Source: Marinifilum flexuosum (lineage in GTDB: Bacteria > Bacteroidota > Bacteroidia > Bacteroidales > Marinifilaceae). Taken from it: a stretch of DNA of 64,000 nucleotides. Below, one piece after another: positions 1 to 9,897 of this stretch. The notes below the pieces were generated by a model. The model made no database searches, was not told where the DNA came from, and saw nothing but the letters and a program-made list of their open reading frames with translations. Where the stretch lies: NCBI RefSeq assembly GCF_003610555.1, contig NZ_RAPQ01000009.1, positions 310,001 through 374,000 of the forward strand. Reading direction: 5' to 3'. The position numbers and the translations under genes are program-made. The first letter of the stretch is position 1, and every line of letters starts with the position of its first letter.

Positions 1-2
1 AT

Positions 3-1961
3 CGTGTACGAGTAGGAACTTACAAGAGGTTTACCGAACTTCCACCGGAAGACAAAAAAAACTTAAGAGAAAATCCAGATACAATTCTCAAAAAAATTAA
101 TGCCGAGGTAGATCGTCAGCAAATTCAATTTGGAAAGATATTCAGAGGTAATATTATTCCTGAACTTCGTGAGAATAACATTATTCTGGTGCAGGATGAA
201 ATGTTGTGCGACGAGCATCACCAGTTTGTTAAGGATTTCTTTTTGGAGAATATTCTTCCACATGCGCAACCAATGTTGTTGCTGAAGCAGCAGATTAAAC
301 CATTCCTTCAGAACAACTCCATTTACCTGGCAGTTAAACTGTTTAAGAGAGGACACAAAAAGGATGATGAAAATGGAAGCAGTAAAAAACGCAGAGCTCG
401 TTATGCAATCATTAAAGTTCCATGTCACCACTTCCCTCGCTTTATTGAATTACCGGAAGTAGATGGAAAGCATTACATCATGTTTCTCGACGATATTGTT
501 AAGCTAAGAATGAAGGTACTGTTCCCGGGATATAAAATTGATTCAAGCTTTAGTTTTAAACTGAGTCGTGATGCCGATTTGTTGATTGAGGATGAATATT
601 CGGGCGATTTGATTGATATGATAGAGCGAAGCCTGAAAAAAAGAGAAACAGGTTCTCCTTCTCGATTCCTTTATGATGAATCGATACCAAACGGATTTCT
701 TCGATTCCTAAAAGATTCTTTCGACCTGCAACCAAATGATATGGTAAAAGGTGGAAGGTATCACAACTTCCAGGATTTCTTTGGCTTTCCAAACCCTCTG
801 TATCCTGAATTGGAATTGGAGCCCTATCATCCGCTGAATGTTGAGGAATTAAAAGGGGAAACCAAATCCATCTTTAGAACCATTCGCAAGAAAGATCGAA
901 TTCTTCATTTTCCATATCAATCGTACAAGTACGTTATCCGTTTCTTGAACGAGGCTGCCTTAGATCCTAAAGTGGAAGAAATTAAGGCAACACAGTATCG
1001 TGTTGCCGATAATTCGGCTGTGGTTAATGCTCTGATCAATGCGGCTCACAATGGCAAGAAAGTAACTGTTTTTGTTGAAGTGAAAGCACGTTTCGATGAA
1101 GAGGCCAACCTACGTTCAGCACGCGAAATGCGAAAAGCAGGGATCAAGATTATTTACAGCATACCAGGGCTTAAAGTTCATGCAAAAATTGCCTTGGTAA
1201 TCCGTAAAGATGACAAGAGAGATTATGCCTTCTTAAGCACAGGTAATTTCAATGAGAAAACTGCCAAAATATATGCCGATCATGGATTCTTGACTTCTGA
1301 CAAAATCATGATTCAGGAAATGAAGCAGCTTTTCGATTACCTTGAAAATAAAACTCCTGGTTATACATTCAACAAATTACTGGTAGGAAAATTCAATTTA
1401 AAAAGCGAGTTGATTCGACTAATCGATCAGGAAATTGAAAATGTAAAGAATGGCAAAAAAGGTTATATTCTTTTAAAAATGAATGGCCTTCAGGAAAGAG
1501 AAATGATTACCAAGCTATACGAAGCAAGCGAACAAGGTGTGAAAATTGACTTGCTTCTTCGTGGTATCTGCTGCCTAAAGCCAGAGCAGCCATATTCTAA
1601 AAACATCAGAATTATTCGAATTGTTGATCAGTTTTTGGAACATGCAAGGGTATTCTATTTCCACAATAATGGAGAAGAGTTACTATACCTTTCTTCAGCA
1701 GATTGGATGAACCGTAATTTGCAACGTAGAATTGAGTGTGCATTCCCAATTCATGATGCAGATATTAAAAAAGAAATCATTCACATTTTAAAGCTACAGC
1801 TATCTGATAACGTAAGTGCACGTTACCTGAATGGTAAGCTTGATAATGTTCCGATAGAAAGATTGGATGGTGAACCTGAAGTGAGATCACAAATTGCCAT
1901 TGCTGAATTCCTAAAAGAAAAGGAAAAATCGCAGAAGGAAAAAGAATCGGTAAAAGAATAG
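3..1961 (+). CDS. ppk1: Polyphosphate kinase 1, 5'-truncated by the window edge
   Basis: Reversible synthesis of inorganic polyphosphate from ATP. The frame is open from base 3 with no stop, so the gene starts outside the window; 652 residues are visible and the family is usually about 690. The phospholipase-D-like catalytic part is clear: the motif GLKVHAKIAL carries the histidine expected to be phosphorylated (codon at 1179), followed by LSTGNFNEKTAKIYADHG, typical of PPK1. The Lys/Glu-rich tail is ordinary. A SixA-type phosphatase gene follows 32 bases later on the same strand, a pairing that suggests a joint role in phosphate metabolism (inference). Identification is firm; only the N-terminus is missing. 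Confidence 0.96.
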   Translation, partial: RVRVGTYKRFTELPPEDKKNLRENPDTILKKINAEVDRQQIQFGKIFRGNIIPELRENNIILVQDEMLCDEHHQFVKDFFLENILPHAQPMLLLKQQIKPFLQNNSIYLAVKLFKRGHKKDDENGSSKKRRARYAIIKVPCHHFPRFIELPEVDGKHYIMFLDDIVKLRMKVLFPGYKIDSSFSFKLSRDADLLIEDEYSGDLIDMIERSLKKRETGSPSRFLYDESIPNGFLRFLKDSFDLQPNDMVKGGRYHNFQDFFGFPNPLYPELELEPYHPLNVEELKGETKSIFRTIRKKDRILHFPYQSYKYVIRFLNEAALDPKVEEIKATQYRVADNSAVVNALINAAHNGKKVTVFVEVKARFDEEANLRSAREMRKAGIKIIYSIPGLKVHAKIALVIRKDDKRDYAFLSTGNFNEKTAKIYADHGFLTSDKIMIQEMKQLFDYLENKTPGYTFNKLLVGKFNLKSELIRLIDQEIENVKNGKKGYILLKMNGLQEREMITKLYEASEQGVKIDLLLRGICCLKPEQPYSKNIRIIRIVDQFLEHARVFYFHNNGEELLYLSSADWMNRNLQRRIECAFPIHDADIKKEIIHILKLQLSDNVSARYLNGKLDNVPIERLDGEPEVRSQIAIAEFLKEKEKSQKEKESVKE

Positions 1962-1993
1962 AACAAAAACACAGTAACTTAAAGCCCAATACT

Positions 1994-2494
1994 ATGAAAC
2001 GTTTATTTCTGGTACGACATGCCAAAACAGAAGTACTTAGATATGATATTACTGACTTTCAAAGAAATTTGAAGGAACGTGGAATTAACGATTCAAACTT
2101 AATTGCAAATAAGTTGCTGCTTAAAGATGCCATTCCTAATTTAATAATATCGAGTACAGCAAACAGGGCAATTCAAACTGCCCGTTTGTTTGCCGACATT
2201 TTAAATTATCAGCAAGAATCTATCGTGCAGTTGGATGAACTATACGATGGTTTTACCACCCACGAGTTTTTAGGAATGCTTGACCAGTATGGTAATGAGA
2301 ACGAATCGGTAATGATTTTTGGCCACAACCCAAGCATTGAATACCTGGCCTTTAATTTAAGTGTTGAGTTCTACGAATATGTACCCACTTGCACCGTTAT
2401 AGGCATTGAATTCGATGTCAACGACTGGAAAGACATTGAAGCACGATCGGGTAAGGTTTGCCTTTACGAATTCCCGAAAAAATACAAAGGTTGA
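1994..2494 (+). CDS. sixA: SixA-type phosphohistidine phosphatase
   Basis: A 166-residue histidine-phosphatase-superfamily protein. The N-terminus has the LVRHAK motif with the phospho-accepting His9, and a second conserved His lies in IFGHNPSIE. The length and the lack of a signal peptide fit the cytoplasmic SixA group, which dephosphorylates phosphohistidine; the true substrate cannot be read from sequence. It follows ppk1 closely and is probably cotranscribed with it. The ATG start is unambiguous. Confidence 0.88.
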   Translation: MKRLFLVRHAKTEVLRYDITDFQRNLKERGINDSNLIANKLLLKDAIPNLIISSTANRAIQTARLFADILNYQQESIVQLDELYDGFTTHEFLGMLDQYGNENESVMIFGHNPSIEYLAFNLSVEFYEYVPTCTVIGIEFDVNDWKDIEARSGKVCLYEFPKKYKG

Positions 2495-2525
2495 ACAATT
2501 ATGAATTATAAATGATAAGCTACAA

Positions 2526-2560
2526 CTTTCAGCTTATTGCTTGTAGCTGTAGGCTGAAAG
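2526..2560. terminator. Inverted repeat between converging sixA and topB
   Basis: CTTTCAGC (2526-2533) is repeated inverted as GCTGAAAG (2553-2560) with a 19-nt loop, in the short gap where sixA and topB converge. There is no strong T-run, so it may be a weak bidirectional terminator or a decayed intergenic repeat. Confidence 0.35.
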
Positions 2561-2586
2561 CTGTTTGCTAATTACTGCTAACTGTA

Positions 2587-4950
2587 TTACTGTTTTCCGA
2601 ATATTATCTTCCCCTGATTATCCAAAATCAATTTCCCATTCACTTTCTCTTTCGATTGAGGATCGATAAATCCTTTGATTAATCCGGTTTTTTGCTGTTT
2701 TACCAAAGATTTAATTTGTGCTTCGCTCAGTGTCTTCTCCATAAATACAAATGGCACGATAAACTTACAACCATTCTTATAATTTGAACATCCAAATGCA
2801 GCATTCCCTTTTAGTAAAGTACCCGATTTACAAACAGGACAAGTCAGTACTTCTTTTTCCTCTTCAAGAATACTCAAGCTAAAATCGGGATCTAAAACCA
2901 AGTTTCCCGTGATCTTATTACCATCAACAACAAATCCCTTAATTTTAGGCGTTTTGCCTTTTAACACCAATGCTTCAACTTGCTTATCGGTTAATTTCTT
3001 GCCACTAAACTCGAAAGGAATTCTAATTTCACATCCATTCTTCCAATTGGAACAGCCCCAAACCGATTTTCCTTTAACAATCTTACCTTCTTTACATTTA
3101 GGACAAGCCAATTCAGCAGGAGCAGCTTTTTTCTTTTTAGCCTCAGCTTTCTTTTTCTCTTTTTCTTTCTCCTCATCAATCACCTCAATGGCATTGATAT
3201 TCTTTCTGGATTTTACATCCCAAACAATGCCAACAACCATATTCTTCAGCTCTGCCATAAATTGGTTCACTTCAAAATTCCCCAATTCTATCTCTCTTAG
3301 CTTTTTCTCCCATTGTCCTGTTAATTCTGCCGACTTCAACAACTCATTCTGTATGGTATCAATCAACTGCACACCGGTAACGGTAGCTACCAATCGTTTC
3401 TTTTCCTTCTTAATATATCTGCGCTTAAAAAGGGTTTCGATAATATTCGCACGAGTTGATGGTCGACCAATTCCATTCTCCTTCATCAATTCTCGCAGTT
3501 CATCATCGTCCACCTGCTTTCCTGCCGTTTCCATGGCACGCAGTAAGGTTGCCTCAGAATAATACTTTGGAGGTTGGGTCTGTTTCTCAGCCAAATCGGG
3601 CTGATGTTCTCCTGTTTCCCCTTTCACAAAAGCTGGCAAAATTACGCCCTCTCCCACATTGCTATCCTTGGCATATAAAACTCTCCATCCTGGCTCTACA
3701 ATCTGCTTTCCTGTTGCCTTAAAATCAATATCGGTAACCTTACCCATAACCGTGGTATTACTCACCTTACAATCCGGATAAAATACAGAAATGAATCGTT
3801 TGGTAACCAAATCATACACCTGCTTTTCCTCGTAGCGCAAACCTGAAGGAATAACCCCAGTAGGAATAATAGCATGGTGATCGGTTACTTTTTTATCATC
3901 GAATACCTTTTTCGATTTTCTGATTTTCTCCTTCAAAAGCGGATCAACAAATTCTTTATAAGGCGTTAACTTCTTTAAAATTCCAGGAATCTTTTTGTAA
4001 ATATCATCCGAAAGGTAAGTCGTATCCACCCTAGGATAGGTTGTCAATTTCTTCTCATATAGGGTTTGGATAATCCTTAATGTATCTTCTGCCGACAGGT
4101 TAAATTTTCGGTTACAGTCAACCTGCAAAGAGGTCAAATCGTACAATCGTGGTGGCTGTTCCTTACCACTCTTTTTTTCAACTGATACAATTTCGAAAGC
4201 CTCTGATTTAATTTTATCCAGAAATGCTACACCTTCCTCTTTTTTATCAAATCGGCCTCTGGTTGCTGCAAAACTTACATCGCGATAAACGGTTTTTAGT
4301 TCCCAATATGTTTGCGGAACAAAGTTCTCTATTTCCTTTTGGCGATTTACAATCAAAGCCAAAGTAGGAGTTTGTACCCTACCAATGGATAAGACAGACT
4401 TGCCTCCAGCATACTTCAATGTATACAATCGTGTAGCATTTATACCAAGCAGCCAATCTCCAATGGCTCTCGAAGAACCTGCAGCATACAAACGATCGAA
4501 ATCACATCCCTCTCTCAAATTCTCAAATCCCTCCCGAATAGCTTCCTCTGTTAGAGAAGAAATCCATAAACGTTTAACGGGAACATTACATTTTGCTTTG
4601 TGCAAAACCCAACGCTGAATTACCTCTCCTTCTTGGCCGGCATCACCGCAATTTATCACCTCTTCGGCATTGGCAATTAATTTCTCCAGAATGTCGAACT
4701 GTTTTTGAACGCCAGTATCGGGAATTACCCTAATTCCAAAGCGCGGAGGAATTAAAGGCAAATCGTTCATGTGCCAGTATTTCCAATTCAAGTCGTATTC
4801 ATGCGGTTCCTTCAAGGTGCACAGATGTCCAAAAGTCCAGGATATTTGATATCCATTGCCTTCGTAATAACCATCTCTTTTCGATTTTGCCCCTAAAATT
4901 AAGGCGATTTCGCGCGCTACACTTGGTTTCTCCGCAATACAAACTTTCAT
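2587..4950 (-). CDS. topB: DNA topoisomerase III (type IA) with two C-terminal zinc ribbons
   Basis: A 787-residue type IA topoisomerase that relaxes or decatenates DNA by single-strand passage. The Toprim domain begins with IAEKPSVA (Glu7) and has the metal site CGDAGQEGE (about residues 101-109). The active-site tyrosine is Tyr305 in TTYPRVDTTYL. SIGRVQTPTLAL and NGIGRPSTRA are further family signatures. The last ~190 residues carry two zinc ribbons of the form CPxC...GCSNxKNGC, separated by a Lys-rich stretch. The gene stands alone, converging with sixA. Identification is firm. Confidence 0.97.
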   Translation of the reverse strand: MKVCIAEKPSVAREIALILGAKSKRDGYYEGNGYQISWTFGHLCTLKEPHEYDLNWKYWHMNDLPLIPPRFGIRVIPDTGVQKQFDILEKLIANAEEVINCGDAGQEGEVIQRWVLHKAKCNVPVKRLWISSLTEEAIREGFENLREGCDFDRLYAAGSSRAIGDWLLGINATRLYTLKYAGGKSVLSIGRVQTPTLALIVNRQKEIENFVPQTYWELKTVYRDVSFAATRGRFDKKEEGVAFLDKIKSEAFEIVSVEKKSGKEQPPRLYDLTSLQVDCNRKFNLSAEDTLRIIQTLYEKKLTTYPRVDTTYLSDDIYKKIPGILKKLTPYKEFVDPLLKEKIRKSKKVFDDKKVTDHHAIIPTGVIPSGLRYEEKQVYDLVTKRFISVFYPDCKVSNTTVMGKVTDIDFKATGKQIVEPGWRVLYAKDSNVGEGVILPAFVKGETGEHQPDLAEKQTQPPKYYSEATLLRAMETAGKQVDDDELRELMKENGIGRPSTRANIIETLFKRRYIKKEKKRLVATVTGVQLIDTIQNELLKSAELTGQWEKKLREIELGNFEVNQFMAELKNMVVGIVWDVKSRKNINAIEVIDEEKEKEKKKAEAKKKKAAPAELACPKCKEGKIVKGKSVWGCSNWKNGCEIRIPFEFSGKKLTDKQVEALVLKGKTPKIKGFVVDGNKITGNLVLDPDFSLSILEEEKEVLTCPVCKSGTLLKGNAAFGCSNYKNGCKFIVPFVFMEKTLSEAQIKSLVKQQKTGLIKGFIDPQSKEKVNGKLILDNQGKIIFGKQ

Positions 4951-4989
4951 ATTCTTATAAAGTAGTTAATGATTAAATTTTAAGTTAAA

Positions 4990-5127
4990 AGTACTTAAAG
5001 TTACAAGAGCCTAAAGTTGAATAAAATCAACAGCCACCATAGTTTTACTCAAGCTGTACTTCAAACTTCTTTAAATTTAAGAGTTTCAAATGACAAACTT
5101 ACAAGTACTTTAGGCACTTTAAGTACT
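4990..5127. repeat. Long-range inverted repeat of ACTTTAAGTACT words
   Basis: AGTACTTAAAGT (4990-5001) recurs as its exact inverse at 5116-5127. Around both arms the words CCTAAAGT / ACTTTAGG and TTACAAG / CTTACAAG also recur, so the arms look like a longer repeat with an indel. It lies in the topB upstream region. Confidence 0.5.
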
Positions 5128-5144
5128 CCAAGTATTTTCAATTT

Positions 5145-8100
5145 CTAAAACATATATTTAAACTCGAGAGAGAAAATATTTTCTTCTTCCGACATGCCAA
5201 AATTAGCAGTTAATACCATTAATTTATAAGGCGAAACCCAAAAACCTCCACCATATCCATGATGCCATTTGCTAGAGCTTTCACCATCAAGCCATACACG
5301 ACCAAAATCGTTAAAAGCTAACACCCCAATTTCTCCCCCAAGGAAATAAGATTTAAACCTTGCCAGGCGAAATCTAAAATCGGTATTCTGATATACCATG
5401 TCATCACCTGCAAATCGATCCTGTCGATATCCTCTTAAGTTTGATTTCATTCCCAGCTTATTGGCCTGATAAAATGAATAGCCACTTGTATTGTGAGCTG
5501 CTCCTATGCGTAGTGCAAAAATACTACGTTGTGGTCTTCCTAAGCTTGTATAGAAACGCATATCGGTTTCCATTTTCTGGAAATTATGGTCATTTTTCTC
5601 TAAACCACGATAAAAACTCCATGAATTGGTCCAATACATTCCCCGAGAAGGTATCACCTTACTGTCTCGTGTATCCCACTCATGTTTGATATTTATTCCC
5701 AAATATTTTCTGGTATCAAAATCGCTTAGCAGATCCAAATCATTATCCGAATTGCTAAAATCGGTTACAAATCTATCAGGAGTTGCTTTTAATTCCAACT
5801 GCTCGAAGAATGGGCCAAAAGAAATACTCTGATTTGCTCCAATTTTTTTCCTTAATTGCAAAACCAACTCCGTTCTACCCATACGAATGCGGTTGTACTC
5901 CTTATCATCCAAATCAGGGTTTTCTGTTTCATTTCCAAGCCCAAAATAATAACCTTGAAAATTTGGAGTATTGTAATCTATTTTGGCCAAGAGATCCAAA
6001 GATTTAAATACACCAATCATTTCCCCTGAATATTTAATTTGGGCCGATGGGTACATGAATGCATAATTCACCAAAAATTTATGCATCGATCCATAAGGTT
6101 CTTTTCTAAAACTCTGTTTCTTGATATTAAATCCAGCTCCCAATATTAATCCATCATCACTTACAAAATTTAAATTTGCTGCAGGACTAACAATATCATA
6201 TTTAAAAGATTTACGATTATAAACATTCACACTCTTATTTTTCGATAGACGATTTTGGAAAGCACCATTCCCTTTTATTTTGGTTTTGGATTTATCGTAA
6301 ACTGCCACATTGGACTTTCGTGTGCTGTCAATCTTAATTTTATCTTTTCCGGTTCCTCCAACAATTCTTAGCTTAACACCTTTCGAATATTTTCCATCGA
6401 TATCAAATTCGTCTTTACCACCTAAACCATAAATGCGCACCTCTTTGGTTTCGTCCTTCAGGAATTTACGGTCGTAAAGTTTTTCTTTCTTATTTCCTTT
6501 TTTACTCAAACGACGAACTTTAACATGTAGGTTTCCATCATCATCCCACTCTGCATCAAAATCCTCTGTCCCGTTTGTACCAACGATATCAACCTTTTGT
6601 GCCAAATAATTGTAAAACTCAACAGCCAATTCTGGCAAAAGATCTCTCCGCGATTTCAATTTTGCCACAATATCATCTGCAGAAATAGCATAAACCTCTT
6701 TGGGCAGATCTTTTATTGCACTTTCTATAATTTCATTGGTCAATTTCAACTTTAGTTCATTGGCCATATCCACCCAGTCCTGTTTGTGTTTCGACTGAAG
6801 GAAATTGCGATCGAAATAACGAGCATTAAACCCAAGACCAACCACATTTTCAGGAATCGAATCGAAAATCTGAAATTTTGGCATTGCCCATTTTCTTCGA
6901 ATCAACCATGGAATTTTACCATCGCTGTAAAAGAAAACCTGGTCTCGATCGCGAGGAATGGGTCTTGCAATGGTTTTACCATCTTTCTCGAAAGTAGCCC
7001 AACGCCACTGATCGTCATGCCTGTCCCAGTCATTTAGAAAAATATCAAACAATCGTGCTCGTAAAACAGATGTTTCATCAATTACCAAGTCTGCATTCTT
7101 GAATCTTTTTTCGATTAACTTATCTGTTCCCAATACATCCTTGGTATTGCCAAAGCTATCAGCATCCGACATGTCATCATTCGGACGTTCTTCGAAAAGG
7201 TACAATTCATTCTTAAAATCTTCCTGGTAGATCCCAAATCTTGGATCATCTGGCACATAAACAATTGTTGGATTGCTATGATAAACACCTGCTGCATCTG
7301 CCAGTTTAGGCACTGCAATGGCTGCATAAGGATAGGATTCTGAGATACCATCCTGAACAATTTTAGCAGCAAAAGTTCCTCTTAAAGCTGCCGGTATTGC
7401 TTTTTCAGTATACTTCTCAACCGATCTCAACACATATTGCTTACCATCTTTAGCTTCCAATCTTAAGGAGCGAGTTTGCTGACCACCTCCTCGTTTCAGA
7501 ATTTTTAATCCTCCTTTTTCGGTTCCAATGTCAAAAACAGGAACCTCAATTGGCGTTTCCCATTCCTCACGATAATTGTTTCCTAACCAATTCCTTTTCG
7601 ACTTGCTATCAGTAGAATACAAATCACTCGCTGCAACGGTAACTGTACTATCTGCAAAATTTAAATCCTTATATTTTTTTTCTAAGTCTTCTCTGGTAGG
7701 TAAAGTTTTCGTAAACAATTTGCGCTGAAAGGCAAGACGAGCATTTTCAGTACCATCCTTTCCTACCGACCACATTTCAAACCAAGCTTCACCATTAGAA
7801 TAAAAGTTGAGTCGAGTAAAACCTATTTCCCTTAAAGCAATATCCATCTTTTTATCAGACACATATTCAGCCTTACTCCCCGATCCTGAAACTACAAAAA
7901 ATGAGTTATCCTTCTCGATAAACTGTAAACTATTATCATGCGCCGACACTGTAATAAGGTTCTCATATACCCTGGAAAACTTTCTCCCCATATATCTCAT
8001 CTGTTTATAAAATGGGTATGCAAAATCTTGAGGAGTTCCAAATATTTTACGATACAACTCCACTGGTCCTACAAATGGAAAATTACCAGCATGTTTTCCT

Positions 8101-8750
8101 CCACTATAGATTGGATGATGTGCCGCCAATACAATTTTCTTGTCTTTATTTCTTTTTAGTGCATCACTTAATTGAATTAAAAAATCTGATGAACTTTCAA
8201 ATCCACATTCAGCCTCGGGCTTATCTGCCACGTGTAGCCACCACTGAGAATCAATCACAAGTAAAACAACATCATTACCTATCTCAATTTCAACCGGTCC
8301 CGGACATCCTCCTGTTGGTAAAAACACGTCTCCCTTGCCAATATAATCTTCAATATAGGTTTCCAAATTCATAATGGCTTCCCAACCTCTTTTGTGACCT
8401 TGGTTCCACTCTTTCTCACCAGGAATAAATATGCTTTCTCCTTTAAAACTTTTGGCCAAATCCAAAAGCTTAATTAAGTTTTGATCTCCAATACTGATAT
8501 CTTCAACTTCTTGCTTGGCATATTCTTTTGATATGCTATTCCCTAGAAAAACAAGAGTAGCCTTTTCATTTGCCTGATTCAATTGCTCCCTTAGCATATC
8601 TAAATTGGCATCTACAATGTTTGCCTCACCAAGGTCTCCAATAAAAAATATAGAGTGCTTTAGTAAATTTGAATTTGGAGTTTCATTGTTTTGCCCGCAA
8701 ACCGCAAAAGCAAAAACCAACAGACTTAAAAGTGAATATATCTTTCTCAT
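5145..8750 (-). CDS. Outer-membrane protein: degenerate metallophosphoesterase + kinase-like middle + C-terminal beta-barrel
   Basis: A 1201-residue secreted protein with a signal peptide of about 19 residues. Residues ~30-345 follow a calcineurin-like phosphoesterase layout (IGDLGE, IDSQWWLH, AAHHPIYSGG, VSGSGSKAEYV). Several metal-ligand positions are changed: GD to GN at 70-71, GNHD to GEKE at 111-114, GHEH to AHDN at 270-273; His211/212 remain. Residues ~400-660 contain KQYVLRSVEKY, LNDWDRHDDQW and PRDRDQVFF, which look kinase-like but are not assigned. The last ~400 residues are BamA/TamA (D15)-like barrel strands ending in FSLEFKYMF, as expected for Bam-dependent insertion. It lies 44 bases after the propeller gene and is probably in one operon with it. 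Function unknown. Confidence 0.85.
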   Translation of the reverse strand: MRKIYSLLSLLVFAFAVCGQNNETPNSNLLKHSIFFIGDLGEANIVDANLDMLREQLNQANEKATLVFLGNSISKEYAKQEVEDISIGDQNLIKLLDLAKSFKGESIFIPGEKEWNQGHKRGWEAIMNLETYIEDYIGKGDVFLPTGGCPGPVEIEIGNDVVLLVIDSQWWLHVADKPEAECGFESSSDFLIQLSDALKRNKDKKIVLAAHHPIYSGGKHAGNFPFVGPVELYRKIFGTPQDFAYPFYKQMRYMGRKFSRVYENLITVSAHDNSLQFIEKDNSFFVVSGSGSKAEYVSDKKMDIALREIGFTRLNFYSNGEAWFEMWSVGKDGTENARLAFQRKLFTKTLPTREDLEKKYKDLNFADSTVTVAASDLYSTDSKSKRNWLGNNYREEWETPIEVPVFDIGTEKGGLKILKRGGGQQTRSLRLEAKDGKQYVLRSVEKYTEKAIPAALRGTFAAKIVQDGISESYPYAAIAVPKLADAAGVYHSNPTIVYVPDDPRFGIYQEDFKNELYLFEERPNDDMSDADSFGNTKDVLGTDKLIEKRFKNADLVIDETSVLRARLFDIFLNDWDRHDDQWRWATFEKDGKTIARPIPRDRDQVFFYSDGKIPWLIRRKWAMPKFQIFDSIPENVVGLGFNARYFDRNFLQSKHKQDWVDMANELKLKLTNEIIESAIKDLPKEVYAISADDIVAKLKSRRDLLPELAVEFYNYLAQKVDIVGTNGTEDFDAEWDDDGNLHVKVRRLSKKGNKKEKLYDRKFLKDETKEVRIYGLGGKDEFDIDGKYSKGVKLRIVGGTGKDKIKIDSTRKSNVAVYDKSKTKIKGNGAFQNRLSKNKSVNVYNRKSFKYDIVSPAANLNFVSDDGLILGAGFNIKKQSFRKEPYGSMHKFLVNYAFMYPSAQIKYSGEMIGVFKSLDLLAKIDYNTPNFQGYYFGLGNETENPDLDDKEYNRIRMGRTELVLQLRKKIGANQSISFGPFFEQLELKATPDRFVTDFSNSDNDLDLLSDFDTRKYLGINIKHEWDTRDSKVIPSRGMYWTNSWSFYRGLEKNDHNFQKMETDMRFYTSLGRPQRSIFALRIGAAHNTSGYSFYQANKLGMKSNLRGYRQDRFAGDDMVYQNTDFRFRLARFKSYFLGGEIGVLAFNDFGRVWLDGESSSKWHHGYGGGFWVSPYKLMVLTANFGMSEEENIFSLEFKYMF

Positions 8751-8794
8751 AAATTTTTGATTTTATAAAATCAATTACGAAAAGTGGATTTCAA

Positions 8795-9724
8795 TTATTG
8801 TTTGAAGCTATATTTTAAAATATTTGCTTTACTTCCCTTCCCTTCGTTTGAAATAAACATGGTTCCATCGGGTGTAAAGCAAATTCCCTCAGGCTGACGG
8901 AAAATTTTACGCTTTAACTTCACGATTGCTTGAATATCTCCCTTAGGATTAAGCACCACTAAAAGCTTACCTACAGAACCTACAACATACAAGTTCTTTG
9001 TAATAGGATGAACTGCTACAGCTGATGGCTGAAAAGTAATATCACCCTGTGACGGATTAATATTTTCCATTAGCCTTACCGAAAATCTCGAATAGGCATC
9101 AAATTCCAATATCTTACGAATTTGATCTTGGTCAATCAGGTACTTTGGTTCTTTCGACAATTCATTTTTATCTATCGAGAATTCATAGATAGCTCTCTTT
9201 CCTCTGTATTTATTGGAATGTGCCGGACTTCCTTTACAGGCTACCAACAATGAATTTGTTGAAGGATCATATCCCAATCCTTCCGTATCATTACCAGCAT
9301 TCAAGTGAGTGGTTCGCTTTACCGAATGAATGTTTTTATCCTTTAAGTGATCAACCTTAAAAATTCTCCCATCCGATCTTAAGACGTAAACCAATGAATC
9401 TACCATTTCAACCCCTTCGTAATCCCCAGACTTATCAAATTCATATTTTTTGGTTACCTCTTTCTTCTTGTGATTGAATTTATAGATAATTCCTTTTTCA
9501 TCGTTCACACACAAAAGAGAATGTTCCGTAAAATAACTTAAGGCTGATATTTCCCTCAAATGATCTTTTAATTCATATTTCTTATCGGGTTCATAAATAT
9601 CATAAGGAAACTTTTCATAGTCTTCCGATAAATAAATCATTTTCTGATCTTTCTTTTGGGCACATGCCTCAAGAAAAAACACAAGAGCAACCAAGCAAAT
9701 TAGTGTGTGAAATATTTTTGTCAT
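8795..9724 (-). CDS. SdiA-regulated-type beta-propeller lipoprotein
   Basis: A 309-residue lipoprotein (signal peptide ending FFLEACAQ, lipidated Cys about residue 21). Recurrent propeller motifs are visible: DYEGVEMVDSLVYVLRSDG, NDTEGLGYDPSTNSLLVAC, GDITFQPSAVAVHP and QPEGICFTPDGTMFISNEG. The repeated xEGxxxxxD/P pattern is the hallmark of the SdiA-regulated (PF06977-like) family, whose biochemical role is unsettled. It is first in a two-gene minus-strand unit with the large outer-membrane protein, so both probably act at the envelope. The divergent gene at 9898 shares its upstream region. Confidence 0.8.
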   Translation of the reverse strand: MTKIFHTLICLVALVFFLEACAQKKDQKMIYLSEDYEKFPYDIYEPDKKYELKDHLREISALSYFTEHSLLCVNDEKGIIYKFNHKKKEVTKKYEFDKSGDYEGVEMVDSLVYVLRSDGRIFKVDHLKDKNIHSVKRTTHLNAGNDTEGLGYDPSTNSLLVACKGSPAHSNKYRGKRAIYEFSIDKNELSKEPKYLIDQDQIRKILEFDAYSRFSVRLMENINPSQGDITFQPSAVAVHPITKNLYVVGSVGKLLVVLNPKGDIQAIVKLKRKIFRQPEGICFTPDGTMFISNEGKGSKANILKYSFKQ

Positions 9725-9897
9725 ACGAAAGATCTAACTTTTAATTATTGGAATCATAAAATTAACAAATAAGCCTCAAATACCAATAAAAAAAGGGCGA
9801 TTGAGGCATTTATATTCATTTGACAAAAGGATTTCATGTTTAATGATTATATTTATTCAGTCAAAAAATATATCTCAAGAACTGAAAAATTCAAATT

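Noticed and set aside
2909-3562. 217-residue frame opposite topB
   Set aside because: It lies fully antisense to conserved topoisomerase coding sequence and has a composition expected of an antisense shadow.
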